Shown: positions 10,616 through 20,499 of the stretch, one piece after another
Layout: each line of letters begins with the position of its first letter
How positions within the stretch are numbered: position 1 is the first letter of the stretch
Assembly: GCA_022819505.1 (NCBI GenBank)
Contig: JAJEHD010000008.1
Coordinates: 21,265 to 85,264, forward strand
Length of the DNA stretch: 64,000 nucleotides
Origin: Acidimicrobiia bacterium
GTDB taxonomy: Bacteria > Actinomycetota > Acidimicrobiia > Acidimicrobiales > Aldehydirespiratoraceae
Reading direction: 5' to 3'
The notes under the pieces: generated by a model
The model's input: the letters and a program-made list of their open reading frames with translations, nothing else
Databases searched by the model: none
Told to the model about the DNA's origin: nothing
Translations under genes and position numbers: made by a program

Positions 10616-11803
10616 CATCTGCTGATTGAGCATCCCTTCGATGTCGAGGCGGCGACGGTAGACGCCCGCGACCAGCCCCAGCGCGGCCATCGAGGTGAGC
10701 ATCGATGATCCGCCGTAGCTCACCAGCGGCAGCGGAATGCCGGTGACCGGCATCATTCCCATGGTCATGCCCACCGACTGGAACATCTGGAACAGGAACA
10801 TGGCGAAGACTCCGGTGCAGAGGAGCCGCTCGAACGGCGTCGCGGCGATCTGGGCCGTCCGCCAGATGCGGAACAGCAGGACCGCGTACAGGCCAAGCAG
10901 CAGCGAAGCGCCCCGCAGGCCGAGTTCCTCGCCCGCCACCGTGAATATGAAGTCGGTCTGCTGCTCGGGCACCAGGTCGGACCTGGTCTGGGTTCCCTCG
11001 AACAGTCCCTGCCCCCGCAGTCCCCCGTTGCCGATGGCTATCTGGGCCTGCTCGACATTGAAGGCGTAGGTGGCCGCCTCATCGTTCGTCTCCGACGGGG
11101 CGAACAGGTACACACGCAGGCGGGCCTCCTGGTAGTCAGCCAGCGCGTCGGAGCGCAGCACGCCGACGACCCCTACCGCGGCGACGATCGCCAGCAAAGC
11201 GATCCAGCGGAGCTTGATGCCGCTCGCGACCACCGTCACGAGGGCGACGACGAGGTAGACCAGCATGGTTCCGAGGTCGGGCTGGAGCATCAGCAGACCG
11301 ATCGGCGCGGCGGCGAGCACCAGGGCGAGCCCCAACCTCATCAGGCTGGCACCACCGCCGGCGCGCGTCGAAAGCAGCAGCGCCAGCCCCAGTATCACCA
11401 CCAGCTTTCCGGGCTCCGACGGCTGCATCCTGAACGTCCCGAGGGAGAACCAGCCCCGCGTGCCGCTCACTTCCACGCCGACCTGCAGCACCAGCCACAG
11501 GGCGCCCATCATCGCCGCGAAGGCGAGCGGGTAGAGCCGTCTCATATATCTGGGAGGGACGAAGGCCGCGATGGCGGCCACCACCACTCCGACGGTGATG
11601 AACAGGATCTGCCGCTCGAGGAAGGCGTTGTTGGGCTCGGTGAAGTCGTCCACCACGCCTCTGGTGGCCGAATACACGAGAACCGAGCCCATCGCCGCGA
11701 TGGCGAGCGCCGAGAGGATCAGGAACGGGTCGACCATCAGCCACCACGGGTCCTTCTCGCGCTCGAGGTTCTCGGTCTCCGGCGGGGTCGCGAGGACGGT
11801 CAC
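10613..11803 (-). CDS. rodA: rod shape-determining glycosyltransferase RodA
   Basis: A 396-residue SEDS-family peptidoglycan glycosyltransferase with about ten membrane segments. Family motifs include LVYSATRG near the first helix, TFRMQPSEPGKL, the catalytic-loop region MLQPDLGTM, and GIPLPLVSYGGSSML near the C-terminus. It polymerises lipid II in the elongasome with the PBP2 encoded just upstream. The GTG at 11803 overlaps the PBP2 stop in a GTGA. It could in principle be FtsW, but the mreBCD-mrdA context favours RodA. Confidence 0.94.
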   Translation of the reverse strand: MTVLATPPETENLEREKDPWWLMVDPFLILSALAIAAMGSVLVYSATRGVVDDFTEPNNAFLERQILFITVGVVVAAIAAFVPPRYMRRLYPLAFAAMMGALWLVLQVGVEVSGTRGWFSLGTFRMQPSEPGKLVVILGLALLLSTRAGGGASLMRLGLALVLAAAPIGLLMLQPDLGTMLVYLVVALVTVVASGIKLRWIALLAIVAAVGVVGVLRSDALADYQEARLRVYLFAPSETNDEAATYAFNVEQAQIAIGNGGLRGQGLFEGTQTRSDLVPEQQTDFIFTVAGEELGLRGASLLLGLYAVLLFRIWRTAQIAATPFERLLCTGVFAMFLFQMFQSVGMTMGMMPVTGIPLPLVSYGGSSMLTSMAALGLVAGVYRRRLDIEGMLNQQM

Positions 11804-14091
11804 AACAGGGCGTCCAGTCCTCGCTGCTCCACGGCGATCTCGCCGCCCACCAGCTCAGCGCACTCCTGTGACAGCACGGGACGTTCCTCGGAGATGGGCA
11901 CGCCGTCGGCGTCGACCTTGATCTCGCCGGTGCGGATGCCCTCGAGGAACGCTACCAGCAGCTTGACCTCGCCGTAGCAGGCGTCCACCTCCTTGGCGGT
12001 GCGGGCCCGCTCGACCGTGCCGGTGGCGATCGGATACAGGATGCGAGCCACCGCCGGCGCGGCCACGTCGCCGCCGAAGCCGGCCTCCTCCAACACCATC
12101 GTCACGACCACTTCGGGGTTGTAGTCGAAACCGCGCTCGGGCCACGGGGCCGGCCCGAACGCGGCGAACCAGGCGAAGTCGGCCTTCCCCTGCTTCTCAG
12201 CCGTGCCGGTCTTTCCCGCTACCGGCCACGCGCTCAGCGGGAAGTCGACGCCTCCCTCTCCGGGAAGGTTGAAGGCCTCGTAGGCGGTCCCCCGCAGCAG
12301 CGCATCGCCGCCGGTGGCGCTCGGGATGTTGAGCGCGGTCACGCCGTTCAGCCCGTCGAGCAGCGGCCCGGACAGTGCGGCATGCCAGTCGAGCTCGCGT
12401 ACGAGCCTCGGGCCGAACTCCTCCAGCACGTTGCCGTTGCGGTCGGTGATCTTGGTGGCGATGTTGGGCTGGTGGAGTTTCCCCTCACTGGCCAACACCG
12501 CGTAGAGGTTGGCCATCTGGAGCGGCGTGGCCAGCAGGTTGCCCTGGCCGATGGCCAGGTTGATGGTGTCGCCCGCGAACCACTGGTCGCCGCCGCGCAG
12601 GAAGACGCCCTGCTCGAACTGGTAGTCGTAGTACTCCCGGTCGGGGACGACCCCGGACCTCTCGTGGGGCAGCGGAACGCCCGTGTGGGATCCGAGGCCG
12701 AAGGCCTCGGCGGTCTCCTGAATGCCCTCGTCGAGGGGCGAGCGCCGCTGGAAGAAGCCCTCACCCCCGATCCGGTAGAAGTAAGTGTCGCTCGACACTG
12801 TGATGGCGTCTCGCAGGTCGACGCCGCGCTCGCAGCAGTAGGGGCTCTCGAACAGGCACGTGTCGGACTCCTCCAGGCAGAACGGGTAGCGGTAGGTGCC
12901 GGTGTCCCGGTAGAACTCGTCGACGCCGGTGAGCGCGGCGCTGCTGTCGGCTATCACTCCCTGGGTGAGAGCCGCGTAGGCGGTGACCACCTTGAAGGTC
13001 GAGCCCGGCGCGTAGAGGCCCTGGATGGCGCGATTGAGGATCGGCGAGTAGTTCTCCTCCGCGGTCAAGTCGTTGAACAGCCGTTGCGAGATGCCGTCCA
13101 CGAACTCCCTCGGGTCGTAGGTGGGGAACGACGCCATGGCCAGGATCGAGCCGTCACGCGGGTCGAGGGCCACCGCCGCGCCGGCCGAGGCCACGAACCG
13201 GGGAGCGTCGGGATCCTCCGGCCGAGGCTGGTCCCGGGCCTCGTCGAGTCCCCGGCGCAGCTGGCGCTCGACGAGGCTCTGGACGTCGAGGTCGACGGTC
13301 AGGTGCACGTCATTGCCCGGCAGCGGTTGGCGGGCCCTGTCGTGGTGGACCTTGACGATCTCGTCCAGCCGGTTCACCTCGAAGACGCGCACACCGGGGA
13401 CTCCCCGCAGCTCGCTCTCGAATATGCGCTCCACACCGGACTTGCCGATCTCGTCTCCGGGTTGGTACGTCTTCGCGCTCGGATCTGTCGGGTCGTACTG
13501 CGCGCTCACCGACCGGTACTCGGACTCGGTCAGCGGCCCGACGTAGCCGAGCAGGTGCGCGGCCAGCTCGCCGTAGGGATAGCTGCGCACCGTTCGCTCC
13601 TCGACCGACACCCCCGGGAACAGGTCGGGACGCTCGCCGAGGTACAGCAGCAGGTCGGGGTCGATGTCGACCGCCACCGGAACCCGGTCGAACGGCCCGT
13701 ACTCGCGGCTGGCGAGCCGTTCCTCGATGTGGCGGACCTTCGTCAGACGGCCGCTACGGCTGACGATCTGGGCCAGTTCGAGGAGCACGCCGCGTTGCTC
13801 GGACTGGTCGAGCGCGGCCCTGAACGCCAGACGGTCGACGGTCACCACCTGGACCACCTTGTTGTCCACCAGGATCCGCCCATTGGCGTCGAAGATCCGG
13901 CCCCGGGGCGCCTCGGTGTACACCACCCTGAGAATGTTGGCGGAGGCGGCCGTCTCCAGTTCCTCGTGCTCCAGCACCTGCAGGTACCACAGCCGCGCCC
14001 CCAGTGCGGCCACCAGGCAGACAGCCACGATGCCGACGACGTACAGCCGGAAACTCTGACGCTCGAATACCTCGGCGCCATTGTCGGTCAT
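11800..14091 (-). CDS. mrdA: penicillin-binding protein 2 (elongation transpeptidase)
   Basis: A 763-residue class B PBP: one N-terminal membrane anchor (about 15-35), a dimerisation/pedestal region, then the transpeptidase. Active-site motifs are STFK (SxxK, in APGSTFKV), SSD (SxD, in VSSDTYFY) and KTG (VAGKTGTAE). It is longer than the E. coli protein (633), mostly through inserts around the active-site domain, such as a Cys-rich stretch near DTCLFESPYCCERG. I chose the ATG at 14091, giving MTDNGAEVFERQSFR, because it overlaps the mreD stop in an ATGA; the longer frame upstream is mreD's shadow. It pairs with RodA. Confidence 0.94.
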   Translation of the reverse strand: MTDNGAEVFERQSFRLYVVGIVAVCLVAALGARLWYLQVLEHEELETAASANILRVVYTEAPRGRIFDANGRILVDNKVVQVVTVDRLAFRAALDQSEQRGVLLELAQIVSRSGRLTKVRHIEERLASREYGPFDRVPVAVDIDPDLLLYLGERPDLFPGVSVEERTVRSYPYGELAAHLLGYVGPLTESEYRSVSAQYDPTDPSAKTYQPGDEIGKSGVERIFESELRGVPGVRVFEVNRLDEIVKVHHDRARQPLPGNDVHLTVDLDVQSLVERQLRRGLDEARDQPRPEDPDAPRFVASAGAAVALDPRDGSILAMASFPTYDPREFVDGISQRLFNDLTAEENYSPILNRAIQGLYAPGSTFKVVTAYAALTQGVIADSSAALTGVDEFYRDTGTYRYPFCLEESDTCLFESPYCCERGVDLRDAITVSSDTYFYRIGGEGFFQRRSPLDEGIQETAEAFGLGSHTGVPLPHERSGVVPDREYYDYQFEQGVFLRGGDQWFAGDTINLAIGQGNLLATPLQMANLYAVLASEGKLHQPNIATKITDRNGNVLEEFGPRLVRELDWHAALSGPLLDGLNGVTALNIPSATGGDALLRGTAYEAFNLPGEGGVDFPLSAWPVAGKTGTAEKQGKADFAWFAAFGPAPWPERGFDYNPEVVVTMVLEEAGFGGDVAAPAVARILYPIATGTVERARTAKEVDACYGEVKLLVAFLEGIRTGEIKVDADGVPISEERPVLSQECAELVGGEIAVEQRGLDALL

Positions 14092-14693
14092 CGGCGTCCG
14101 ATCCGGGCTGCGGCACGCGGCGAGTCGGCGGACGGGTCCCGGGAGCGGCCGCCCCACGCAGCCCAACGCATCGCCGGAGCCACCACCAGCGACAGCAGCG
14201 CGTTGAGCGCAGACGATACGAGCACGATCTTGAGCAGATCGTCGTCGACCAGGCCGCGCTGGCCGACCACTTCGCCCAGCACCGCGTAGACGGCCACCGT
14301 GGCCGCCGTGCCCGCGAAGACGAGCAGTCCTGTCTGGATGCGGGTGTCATGGAACAGCTCCTCAGTGACGCTGCCCAACCCGAAGGCGACCAGGGCGAAA
14401 GACACCGCGGCCAGACCGAGAGGGGTGGGCAGGTAGACGTCCCACATCAGGCCGGCCCCGAAAGCGATGAACGAACCCGCCTGGGCGCCGACCAGGAGCC
14501 CCGCCAAGACGGCGATGAGCGCCGGCAGCTCGGGAGCCGCCCCGACTACTCGAACGTCCACGAAGATCGTCAACTGCAACAGCAGCGCGGCCATGTACAC
14601 CACGATGATCCGCAGGGTGGCCATCAACACGCTGGAGCGCAGCGACGAGAGTCCCCGGCGCACCGGTGTCGAGGCCAGCTGGGGCGCGGTCAC
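14088..14693 (-). CDS. mreD: rod shape-determining protein MreD
   Basis: A small integral membrane protein of 201 residues with five to six hydrophobic helices and little polar sequence. It links MreC and the RodA-PBP2 synthase in the elongasome. MreD is poorly conserved, so the call rests on size, topology and its place between mreC and mrdA. LLVGAQAGSFIAFGAGLMWD matches the family's conserved Gly-rich helix. The GTG start at 14693 overlaps the mreC stop in a GTGA. Confidence 0.88.
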   Translation of the reverse strand: MTAPQLASTPVRRGLSSLRSSVLMATLRIIVVYMAALLLQLTIFVDVRVVGAAPELPALIAVLAGLLVGAQAGSFIAFGAGLMWDVYLPTPLGLAAVSFALVAFGLGSVTEELFHDTRIQTGLLVFAGTAATVAVYAVLGEVVGQRGLVDDDLLKIVLVSSALNALLSLVVAPAMRWAAWGGRSRDPSADSPRAAARIGRR

Positions 14694-15586
14694 GGCGACT
14701 GCTCATCGAACGGCGAGTCCGGTCCGACCGGCGCCTCGTCGACCGGGACCTGCGACAGCACGGTGACATAGCCGAGATCATCGACATCGGCGGCGAGATC
14801 GACGGTAACCAGCTGCACCAGGCCCGCTTCGGCTGGCTCGACCGACGCCACCCGGCCCACCGGAATATTGGCCGGGTAGCGGCTGCCCGCGGCGGTTACC
14901 ACCGCGCTCCCGATCCCGGGAAGCTCCGAGAGGTCCCCGGTCTCGGGCCAGCGCAGCCCGGTGTCCACCACGAACTTGGTCGGGTCTCCGGCCATGCCGT
15001 GACCGAGCCCCACGTCACCGGTGTCGATCAGGCGCACACCGATCACCAGGTTCGGGTTGCTGATCATGGTCACCGTGCTGCGCGCGGTGTCGACCGTCTC
15101 GACCCTTCCGACGAGCCCGGCCGCGGTGACAACCGCCATGCCCGGAGCCACCCCGTCGCGATGTCCCACGTCGATCGACACGACGTCGTCATCGAAGTTG
15201 CCCACCGAGTCGCGCAGGACCGACGCGGTGATCTGCTCGATGTCATCCACATATGTCACCCCGGTGGCCTCCAAGAGCCGGTCGAGGGTGTCCTGTTGGG
15301 CCGCGGCTCGCAGGTCGGCGCTGCGCAGACTGTCGATCTCGGCTCTGAGCTGCTCGTTCTCCGAGCGCAGGTCGTTGTATGAGAACATGACCGTCCACAC
15401 CTCCGCCACGGGCCCGAGCACGACGTCGACGGCCGAGACAACCGGCTCGAGAATGTCGCGCACGCGGCTCTGCGCCGTCTCCAGGGGTCCATAGCCGCGG
15501 AAGTCGAGAGTCAGCAGCGTGACCGCCGTGAGGATCAGCAGGATCAAGCGGTAGCGGGACCGCCCGCTTCGCTGGGCCACCGCCAT
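14690..15586 (-). CDS. mreC: rod shape-determining protein MreC
   Basis: A 298-residue bitopic protein: an N-terminal membrane helix (about 12-30), a coiled coil (about 70-100; NDLRSENEQLRAEIDSLRS), then the extracytoplasmic beta-barrel core with GMAVVTAAGLVGRVETV and VTMISNPNLVIGVR. It activates PBP2/RodA. It starts 9 bp after mreB and is coupled to mreD by GTGA. Confidence 0.93.
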   Translation of the reverse strand: MAVAQRSGRSRYRLILLILTAVTLLTLDFRGYGPLETAQSRVRDILEPVVSAVDVVLGPVAEVWTVMFSYNDLRSENEQLRAEIDSLRSADLRAAAQQDTLDRLLEATGVTYVDDIEQITASVLRDSVGNFDDDVVSIDVGHRDGVAPGMAVVTAAGLVGRVETVDTARSTVTMISNPNLVIGVRLIDTGDVGLGHGMAGDPTKFVVDTGLRWPETGDLSELPGIGSAVVTAAGSRYPANIPVGRVASVEPAEAGLVQLVTVDLAADVDDLGYVTVLSQVPVDEAPVGPDSPFDEQSP

Positions 15587-15595
15587 GGCCCGGCG

Positions 15596-16642
15596 CTACA
15601 GGTTGCTCGCGGTGGTGTCGCCCGTCAGCTGGTCCAGGTTCTCGAGCACATGACCACAGCCCCTCACCACGGCGTGGAGCGGATCGACTGCGACGGTGAT
15701 CGGCATGCCGGTCTCGTTGGCCATCCGCTGGTCCAGATTCCTCAGCAGGGCGCCCCCGCCCGCGAGCATGATGCCCGACTCCATGATGTCGGCGGCCAGC
15801 TCCGGCGGGGTGCGGTCGAGCGTGCCCCTCACCGCGTCGCAGATGGCGACGACCGACTCCTCCAGGCCCTCACGGATGTCCTCGGTGGTGATCGACACCA
15901 CCCGGGGCAGGCCGCTCACAAGATCCCGGCCCCGGATCTCGGCCCGAGCCTCTCGCGGCAGGGGATGGGCCGAGCCGAGCACGATCTTTATCTCCTCGGC
16001 GGTTCGCTCCCCGATCAGCAGCGAGTGCTCCTTCTTGACGAACTGAACGATCGCGTCGTCGAACTCGTCGCCTCCCACGCGGATGGACTCGCTGGACACG
16101 ATCCCGCCGAGCGAGATGACGGCCACCTCGGTGGTGCCGCCACCGATGTCCACGACCATGTTCCCGGTCGGCTCCCAAACCTTCATGCCGGTGCCGATCG
16201 CGGCCGCCATCGGCTCCTCGATGATGTGGGTCGGCCGGCGGGCGCCGGCCGACTCGGCCGCCTCCTGCACGGCTCGCTGCTCGACGCCGGTTATTCCCGA
16301 CGGCACGGCGATGACCATGCGCGGCTTGGTCCAGCGCCGCTGATGGACGCGCTCCACGAAGAAGCGGAGCATCTCCTGGCACATGTCGAAGTCGGCGATG
16401 ACGCCGTCCTTGAGCGGTCGCACGGCCTGTATGTGCGAGGGTGTGCGCCCGAGCATGCTCTTGGCCTCGGAGCCCACCGCGAGGACCTTGCGGGTGCGGG
16501 TGTTCACGGCGACCACTGAGGGCTCGTTGAGCACGATCCCCTCACCCCGCACGTACACGACCGTGTTGGCGGTGCCGAGGTCCAGAGCCATGTCGCGACC
16601 GATGACCCACCCGAGCCCGGATTGCATGGTCCCTGTACTCAT
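15596..16642 (-). CDS. mreB: actin-like cell-shape protein MreB
   Basis: A 348-residue actin-fold ATPase that forms membrane-bound filaments steering cell-wall elongation. Signature sequences are DMALDLGTANTVVYVRG (phosphate-1), VVDIGGGTTEVAVISLGG (phosphate-2) and SGIMLAGGGALLRNLD (adenosine). A GTG at 16675 would add 11 residues, but the ATG at 16642 gives the usual length and has GAGG upstream. A TAATCT box at 16666-16671 could start a short-leader transcript. It heads the mreBCD-mrdA-rodA operon and implies a rod-shaped cell. Confidence 0.96.
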   Translation of the reverse strand: MSTGTMQSGLGWVIGRDMALDLGTANTVVYVRGEGIVLNEPSVVAVNTRTRKVLAVGSEAKSMLGRTPSHIQAVRPLKDGVIADFDMCQEMLRFFVERVHQRRWTKPRMVIAVPSGITGVEQRAVQEAAESAGARRPTHIIEEPMAAAIGTGMKVWEPTGNMVVDIGGGTTEVAVISLGGIVSSESIRVGGDEFDDAIVQFVKKEHSLLIGERTAEEIKIVLGSAHPLPREARAEIRGRDLVSGLPRVVSITTEDIREGLEESVVAICDAVRGTLDRTPPELAADIMESGIMLAGGGALLRNLDQRMANETGMPITVAVDPLHAVVRGCGHVLENLDQLTGDTTASNL

Positions 16643-16665
16643 TCTCACGCCTCGATCAGCTCCGG

Positions 16666-16671
16666 AGATTA
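16666..16671 (-). promoter_or_regulatory. candidate -10 box of the mreB operon
   Basis: TAATCT on the minus strand, 23 nt from the ATG at 16642. This leaves room for a leader of about 16 nt containing GAGG, unlike the leaderless genes nearby. Confidence 0.4.
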
Positions 16672-16789
16672 TCACAGCGCCGATGGATCCGGCCGCACGC
16701 CCGAAAGGAGGCTAGACGATAGCGAGCGCTGGCGCGCATCGGAAGGCCGCCAATCTTCACCCGGCAGCGCGACCCGGTCCGAACACGGG

Positions 16790-17197
16790 TCACAGGCCGG
16801 GAAAGAACAGGCTCACCTCGCGTTGAGCGGATTCGGCTGAATCGCTGCCGTGGACCAGGTTCTCGGTGACCTCGGTGCCGAAATCCCCCCGAATGGTGCC
16901 GGGGTCGGCCTTCAGGGGGTCGGTGGCTCCCATCATGGCCCGCACCACCTGCCAGGTGTCTTCGGGGCCCTCCACGACGGCTACCAGCGCGGGGCTTCTG
17001 CTCATGAAGGCCACCAGATCGTCGTAGAAGCCCTTGCCGACATGTTCGGAGTAGTGCCGGGCGAGCAGATCGGCGCCGAGGGTCCGCAGCTCGGCGGCCA
17101 CAACCCGCAGGCCCTTCCGCTCGAAACGGCCCAGGATCTCGCCCACCAAGCCCCGCTCGACTGCGTCCGGCTTGCAGATGACCAGAGTGCGATTCAC
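16790..17197 (-). CDS. ndk: nucleoside diphosphate kinase
   Basis: A 135-residue Ndk that transfers the gamma phosphate from ATP to NDPs. It starts VNRTLVICKPDAVERGLVGEIL and retains the active-site histidine in NLVHGSDSAESAQREVSLFF, next to the family's NxxHxSD motif. Length is normal for the family. The frame is open further upstream, but the GTG at 17197 is the conserved start and has a TAGCAT box 7 nt before it. The gene sits alone between folC and mreB. Confidence 0.95.
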   Translation of the reverse strand: MNRTLVICKPDAVERGLVGEILGRFERKGLRVVAAELRTLGADLLARHYSEHVGKGFYDDLVAFMSRSPALVAVVEGPEDTWQVVRAMMGATDPLKADPGTIRGDFGTEVTENLVHGSDSAESAQREVSLFFPGL

Positions 17198-17204
17198 GGC
17201 GGCG

Positions 17205-17210
17205 ATGCTA
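17205..17210 (-). promoter_or_regulatory. -10 box of ndk (leaderless)
   Basis: TAGCAT on the minus strand, 7 nt before the ndk GTG at 17197. Confidence 0.55.
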
Positions 17211-17247
17211 CAAGCACTCCCGGCCCGCACGGTCCGGGATGCGGTGG

Positions 17248-18546
17248 TTACAGGCGCTCCGCGAGCGCGGTCTTGGCCGCACCGATCACGGTGAAGGAGC
17301 CGGTCACGGTGACGACGTCGGCCACGCCGGCGAGTTCGAGGGCGCGGTCGAGGGCCGCGCCCACATCGTCGACCGCCTCGGAGACCGCTCCGAGCGAGGC
17401 GGCCGCGGCCGCGACCTCCTTCGCCGGTATGCCGCGGGCGGTGGGAGCGGTGCAGCACACCACCCGCTCGGCCCGGTCGGCTTCAAGGCCCTGCAGCACG
17501 CCGGCGATGTCTCGCCCGGACTGCATCCCCACCACCAGGAACCGGCTCCCGGACGGCGCGAAGTCGTCGTTGAGGGTGGCTGTGGCGGCGCGGGCCCCGT
17601 CGGGGTTGTGGGCACCGTCGAGCACGATGAGGGGCTCGCGACCCACGATCTCGAAGCGTCCCGGAACCCTCACGCCGGCCAGGGCTTCGTCCACCACCTC
17701 GTCGGGCAGCCTTGCCTCGAAGAAGGCCTCCGCGGTGGCCACGGCCAGAGAGGCGTTGTCCAGCTGGTGGCGGCCGTGCAGGGATATCAGCGAGTCGGCA
17801 TGGCGCCCGTACGGCGTGAGAAAGTCGGCCACCCACCCGCCTATCGCGAGGCGCTGGTGTTCGGTCCCGAAATCCGGGCCGCGCTCGAGCATGGCCGCAT
17901 GAGGCTCGGCACGGAAAACGTCGCGCAGACGGGGGTCGGTCTCGCCGCAGACGACCGTTGAGCCGGGCTTGACTATGCCCGCCTTCTCGTGCGCTACGGC
18001 CAGCCTCCAGTCGCCCACGCCGTCGGTGTGGTCCCGGCCGACGTTGGTGATCACCGCCACCTCGGCATCGACCACGTTGGTGGCGTCGAATCGTCCCAGC
18101 ATTCCCACCTCGATCACGGCCACGTCCACGGCCACATCCGCGAAGTGCTGCATTGCGGCCGCCGTCACGGTCTCGAACCAGGTGGCCCGCATCTGCATGT
18201 GATCAGTGAAGCGGGCCACGTCACCGATGGCAGCACCGAAGGTCTCGGGGTCCATGGGCTCGGAGTCGACCGATATGCGCTCGGTGGGGGCCACCAGATG
18301 CGGGCTCGTGTAGGCGCCGACGCGCAGGCCCATCTCCTGCAGCAGGCGGGCCGTGACCCGGACGGTGGACCCCTTGCCGTTGGTGCCGGTGACGTGGATG
18401 ACCCGGTAGCGGTGCTGCGGGTCCCCCATGGCCGACGCGAGGCCCTGCATCGACTGGAGGCTCAGCCCGTGGATGCGGCCGGCCCGGGGGGTCGACTCGT
18501 AGTTGATGAGGTTGTCGAGATGGTCCAGTGCCGCGCCGTAGTCCAC
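17248..18546 (-). CDS. folC: folylpolyglutamate / dihydrofolate synthase
   Basis: A 432-residue Mur-ligase-fold enzyme that adds glutamate to (dihydro)folate. The P-loop is VTGTNGKGSTV, followed by GAYTSPHLVAPTERI (folate loop), VAVIEVGMLGRFDATNVV and DGAHNPDGARA. Whether it also has dihydropteroate ligase activity cannot be read from sequence. GTG start at 18546. It follows clpX by 19 bp in the same direction, so the two probably share a transcript. Confidence 0.92.
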   Translation of the reverse strand: MDYGAALDHLDNLINYESTPRAGRIHGLSLQSMQGLASAMGDPQHRYRVIHVTGTNGKGSTVRVTARLLQEMGLRVGAYTSPHLVAPTERISVDSEPMDPETFGAAIGDVARFTDHMQMRATWFETVTAAAMQHFADVAVDVAVIEVGMLGRFDATNVVDAEVAVITNVGRDHTDGVGDWRLAVAHEKAGIVKPGSTVVCGETDPRLRDVFRAEPHAAMLERGPDFGTEHQRLAIGGWVADFLTPYGRHADSLISLHGRHQLDNASLAVATAEAFFEARLPDEVVDEALAGVRVPGRFEIVGREPLIVLDGAHNPDGARAATATLNDDFAPSGSRFLVVGMQSGRDIAGVLQGLEADRAERVVCCTAPTARGIPAKEVAAAAASLGAVSEAVDDVGAALDRALELAGVADVVTVTGSFTVIGAAKTALAERL

Positions 18547-18565
18547 GGGCGGGCGCTCTCGTTCG

Positions 18566-19834
18566 TCAGCTGGCGCGCCGGGAGCGCGTGTCGCCTCCCT
18601 CGGCGCGGGGCACCAGCGTGAGGTTCACGTTGCGCAGCACGTCCTCGCGGCCGATCACCACTGTCTCGATGTCCTCGCGGCCGGGGAGGTCGTACATGGT
18701 GTCGAGGAGGACCTCTTCGAGCACGGCCCGAAGTCCCCGGGCCCCTGAGGCCCGCTTGATCGCCTCGTCGGCGATCGCCTCCAGCGCCTCGGAGTCGAAG
18801 ACGAGGTCGACGTTCTCGAAGCGGAACATCTTCTGGTACTGCTTTATGAGGGCGTTGCGGGGTTCTACGAGGATCCGCATCAGGGCCTCACGCTCGAGGC
18901 TGCGTACCGCTCCCATCACGGGCAGGCGCCCTATGAACTCGGGGATGAGCCCGAACTTCGTGAGGTCCTCGGGGAGCACCTCCGCGAAGATCGCGCCTAG
19001 GTCCTTGTCCTCGGGCCGGCGGATGTCGGCTCCGAAGCCGACTCCTTTGGCGCCGGTCCGGCGCTCGACGATCTTCTCGATTCCGGCGAAGGCACCTCCG
19101 CAGATGAACAGCACGTTGGTGGTGTCGATCTGGATGAACTCCTGGTGGGGATGCTTGCGCCCTCCCTGCGGCGGCACCGACGCCGAGGTGCCCTCCAGGA
19201 TCTTGAGGAGCGCCTGCTGGACACCCTCGCCGGACACGTCGCGGGTGATCGACGGGTTCTCGCTCTTGCGGGCGATCTTGTCGATCTCGTCTATGTAGAT
19301 GATGCCCTTCTCAGCCTTCTTGACGTCGTAGTCGGCGGCCTGGATGAGCTTGAGGAGGATGTTCTCCACATCCTCGCCCACGTAGCCGGCCTCGGTGAGG
19401 GCGGTGGCGTCCGCGATGGCGAAGGGCACGTTGAGCATCCGGGCCAGCGTCTGGGCCATGAGGGTCTTGCCGCAGCCGGTGGGCCCGATCAGCAGGATGT
19501 TGGACTTCTGGAGCTCGATCTCGGGGTCCTGGCTCTCGCCGAGCTGCACCCGCTTGTAGTGGTTGTAGACCGCGACCGACAGGATCCGCTTGGCGCTCTC
19601 CTGCCCGACGATGTAGTCGTCGAGGAAGGTGTAGATCTCACGCGGGACGGGCAGATCGCCGACCGGGTCGTCGGAGGGGCCGGCCAGCTCCTCGTCGATG
19701 ATCTCGTTGCACAGGTCGATGCACTCGTCGCAGATGTAGACGCCGGGGCCGGCGATGAGCTTCTTGACCTGCTTCTGCGACTTGCCGCAGAACGAGCACT
19801 TGAGAAGCTCACCTCCCTCACCGAGCTTGGCCAC
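18566..19834 (-). CDS. clpX: ATP-dependent protease ATP-binding subunit ClpX
   Basis: A 422-residue AAA+ unfoldase feeding ClpP. The N-terminal C4 zinc domain has CSFCGKSQ and CDECIDLC. Walker A is GPTGCGKT, Walker [10 protein letters not shown], and the GYVGEDVE pore loop is present, as is the IGRLPV element with the ClpP-contacting IGF-like loop nearby. The GTG at 19834 has a strong GAGGAGGAG ribosome site. It follows clpP by 23 bp. Confidence 0.97.
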   Translation of the reverse strand: MAKLGEGGELLKCSFCGKSQKQVKKLIAGPGVYICDECIDLCNEIIDEELAGPSDDPVGDLPVPREIYTFLDDYIVGQESAKRILSVAVYNHYKRVQLGESQDPEIELQKSNILLIGPTGCGKTLMAQTLARMLNVPFAIADATALTEAGYVGEDVENILLKLIQAADYDVKKAEKGIIYIDEIDKIARKSENPSITRDVSGEGVQQALLKILEGTSASVPPQGGRKHPHQEFIQIDTTNVLFICGGAFAGIEKIVERRTGAKGVGFGADIRRPEDKDLGAIFAEVLPEDLTKFGLIPEFIGRLPVMGAVRSLEREALMRILVEPRNALIKQYQKMFRFENVDLVFDSEALEAIADEAIKRASGARGLRAVLEEVLLDTMYDLPGREDIETVVIGREDVLRNVNLTLVPRAEGGDTRSRRAS

Positions 19835-19857
19835 GCGGTCGTCTCCTCCTCGTTGGG

Positions 19858-20499
19858 TCAGCTGATCGCTCGTATGGCGCTGCTGTTGTCGACCACATTA
19901 CGCGCTTGGATCACTTCGTCGATGATCCCATAGTCTGCGGCCTGCTCGGCGGTCATCACGAAATCCCGGTCGGTATCGGTGGCGATCCGCTCGATGGGCT
20001 GGCCGGTGTGCTCCGAGAGCACCTGCTCCAGCGACTCCTTGAGCCTGGCCACCTCGGAGGCGATCCGCTCGATGTCGCTGGCGTCGCCGTGCGCGCCGGC
20101 GTAGGGCTGGTGGAGGAGGATCTTGGCGTGCGGGAGGGCCAGCCGCTTGCCCTTGGCTCCCGCGGCCAGCAGGACCGCGGCCGCGGAGGCGGCCTGGCCG
20201 AAGCAGATGGTGGTGATGTCGGGCTTGATGTACTGCATCGTGTCGTAGATCGCGAACAGCGAGTTGATGTCCCCGCCCGGACTGTTGATGTAGAGGTTGA
20301 TGTCCTTGTCGGGATCCTCCGACTCGAGGTGCAGGAGCTGCGCGCAGACGAGGTTGGCGACCACATCGTCGATGGGCGTCCCGAGGAAGATGATGTTCTC
20401 CTTGAGCAGCCGGCTGTACAGGTCGAAGGCGCGCTCGCCGCGGTTGGTCTGCTCCACCACGGTCGGCACCAGGTAGTTGCGCGGGTTGATCTGGCTCAT
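19858..20499 (-). CDS. clpP: ATP-dependent Clp protease proteolytic subunit
   Basis: A 213-residue ClpP serine protease with the catalytic Ser in [12 protein letters not shown], His in [10 protein letters not shown], and Asp further on (DTDRDFVM). The N-terminal segment before about residue 15 may be a processed propeptide. Only one clpP is visible, although many Actinobacteria have a tandem clpP1-clpP2 pair. A second copy, if any, lies elsewhere. Its ATG overlaps the tig stop in an ATGA. Confidence 0.96.
   Translation of the reverse strand: MSQINPRNYLVPTVVEQTNRGERAFDLYSRLLKENIIFLGTPIDDVVANLVCAQLLHLESEDPDKDINLYINSPGGDINSLFAIYDTMQYIKPDITTICFGQAASAAAVLLAAGAKGKRLALPHAKILLHQPYAGAHGDASDIERIASEVARLKESLEQVLSEHTGQPIERIATDTDRDFVMTAEQAADYGIIDEVIQARNVVDNSSAIRAIS

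Noticed and set aside
12382..14289. 635-codon open frame on the plus strand
   Set aside because: Antisense shadow of mrdA and mreD, caused by high GC. The same applies to long plus-strand frames at 5994-7919 and 8771-10582.
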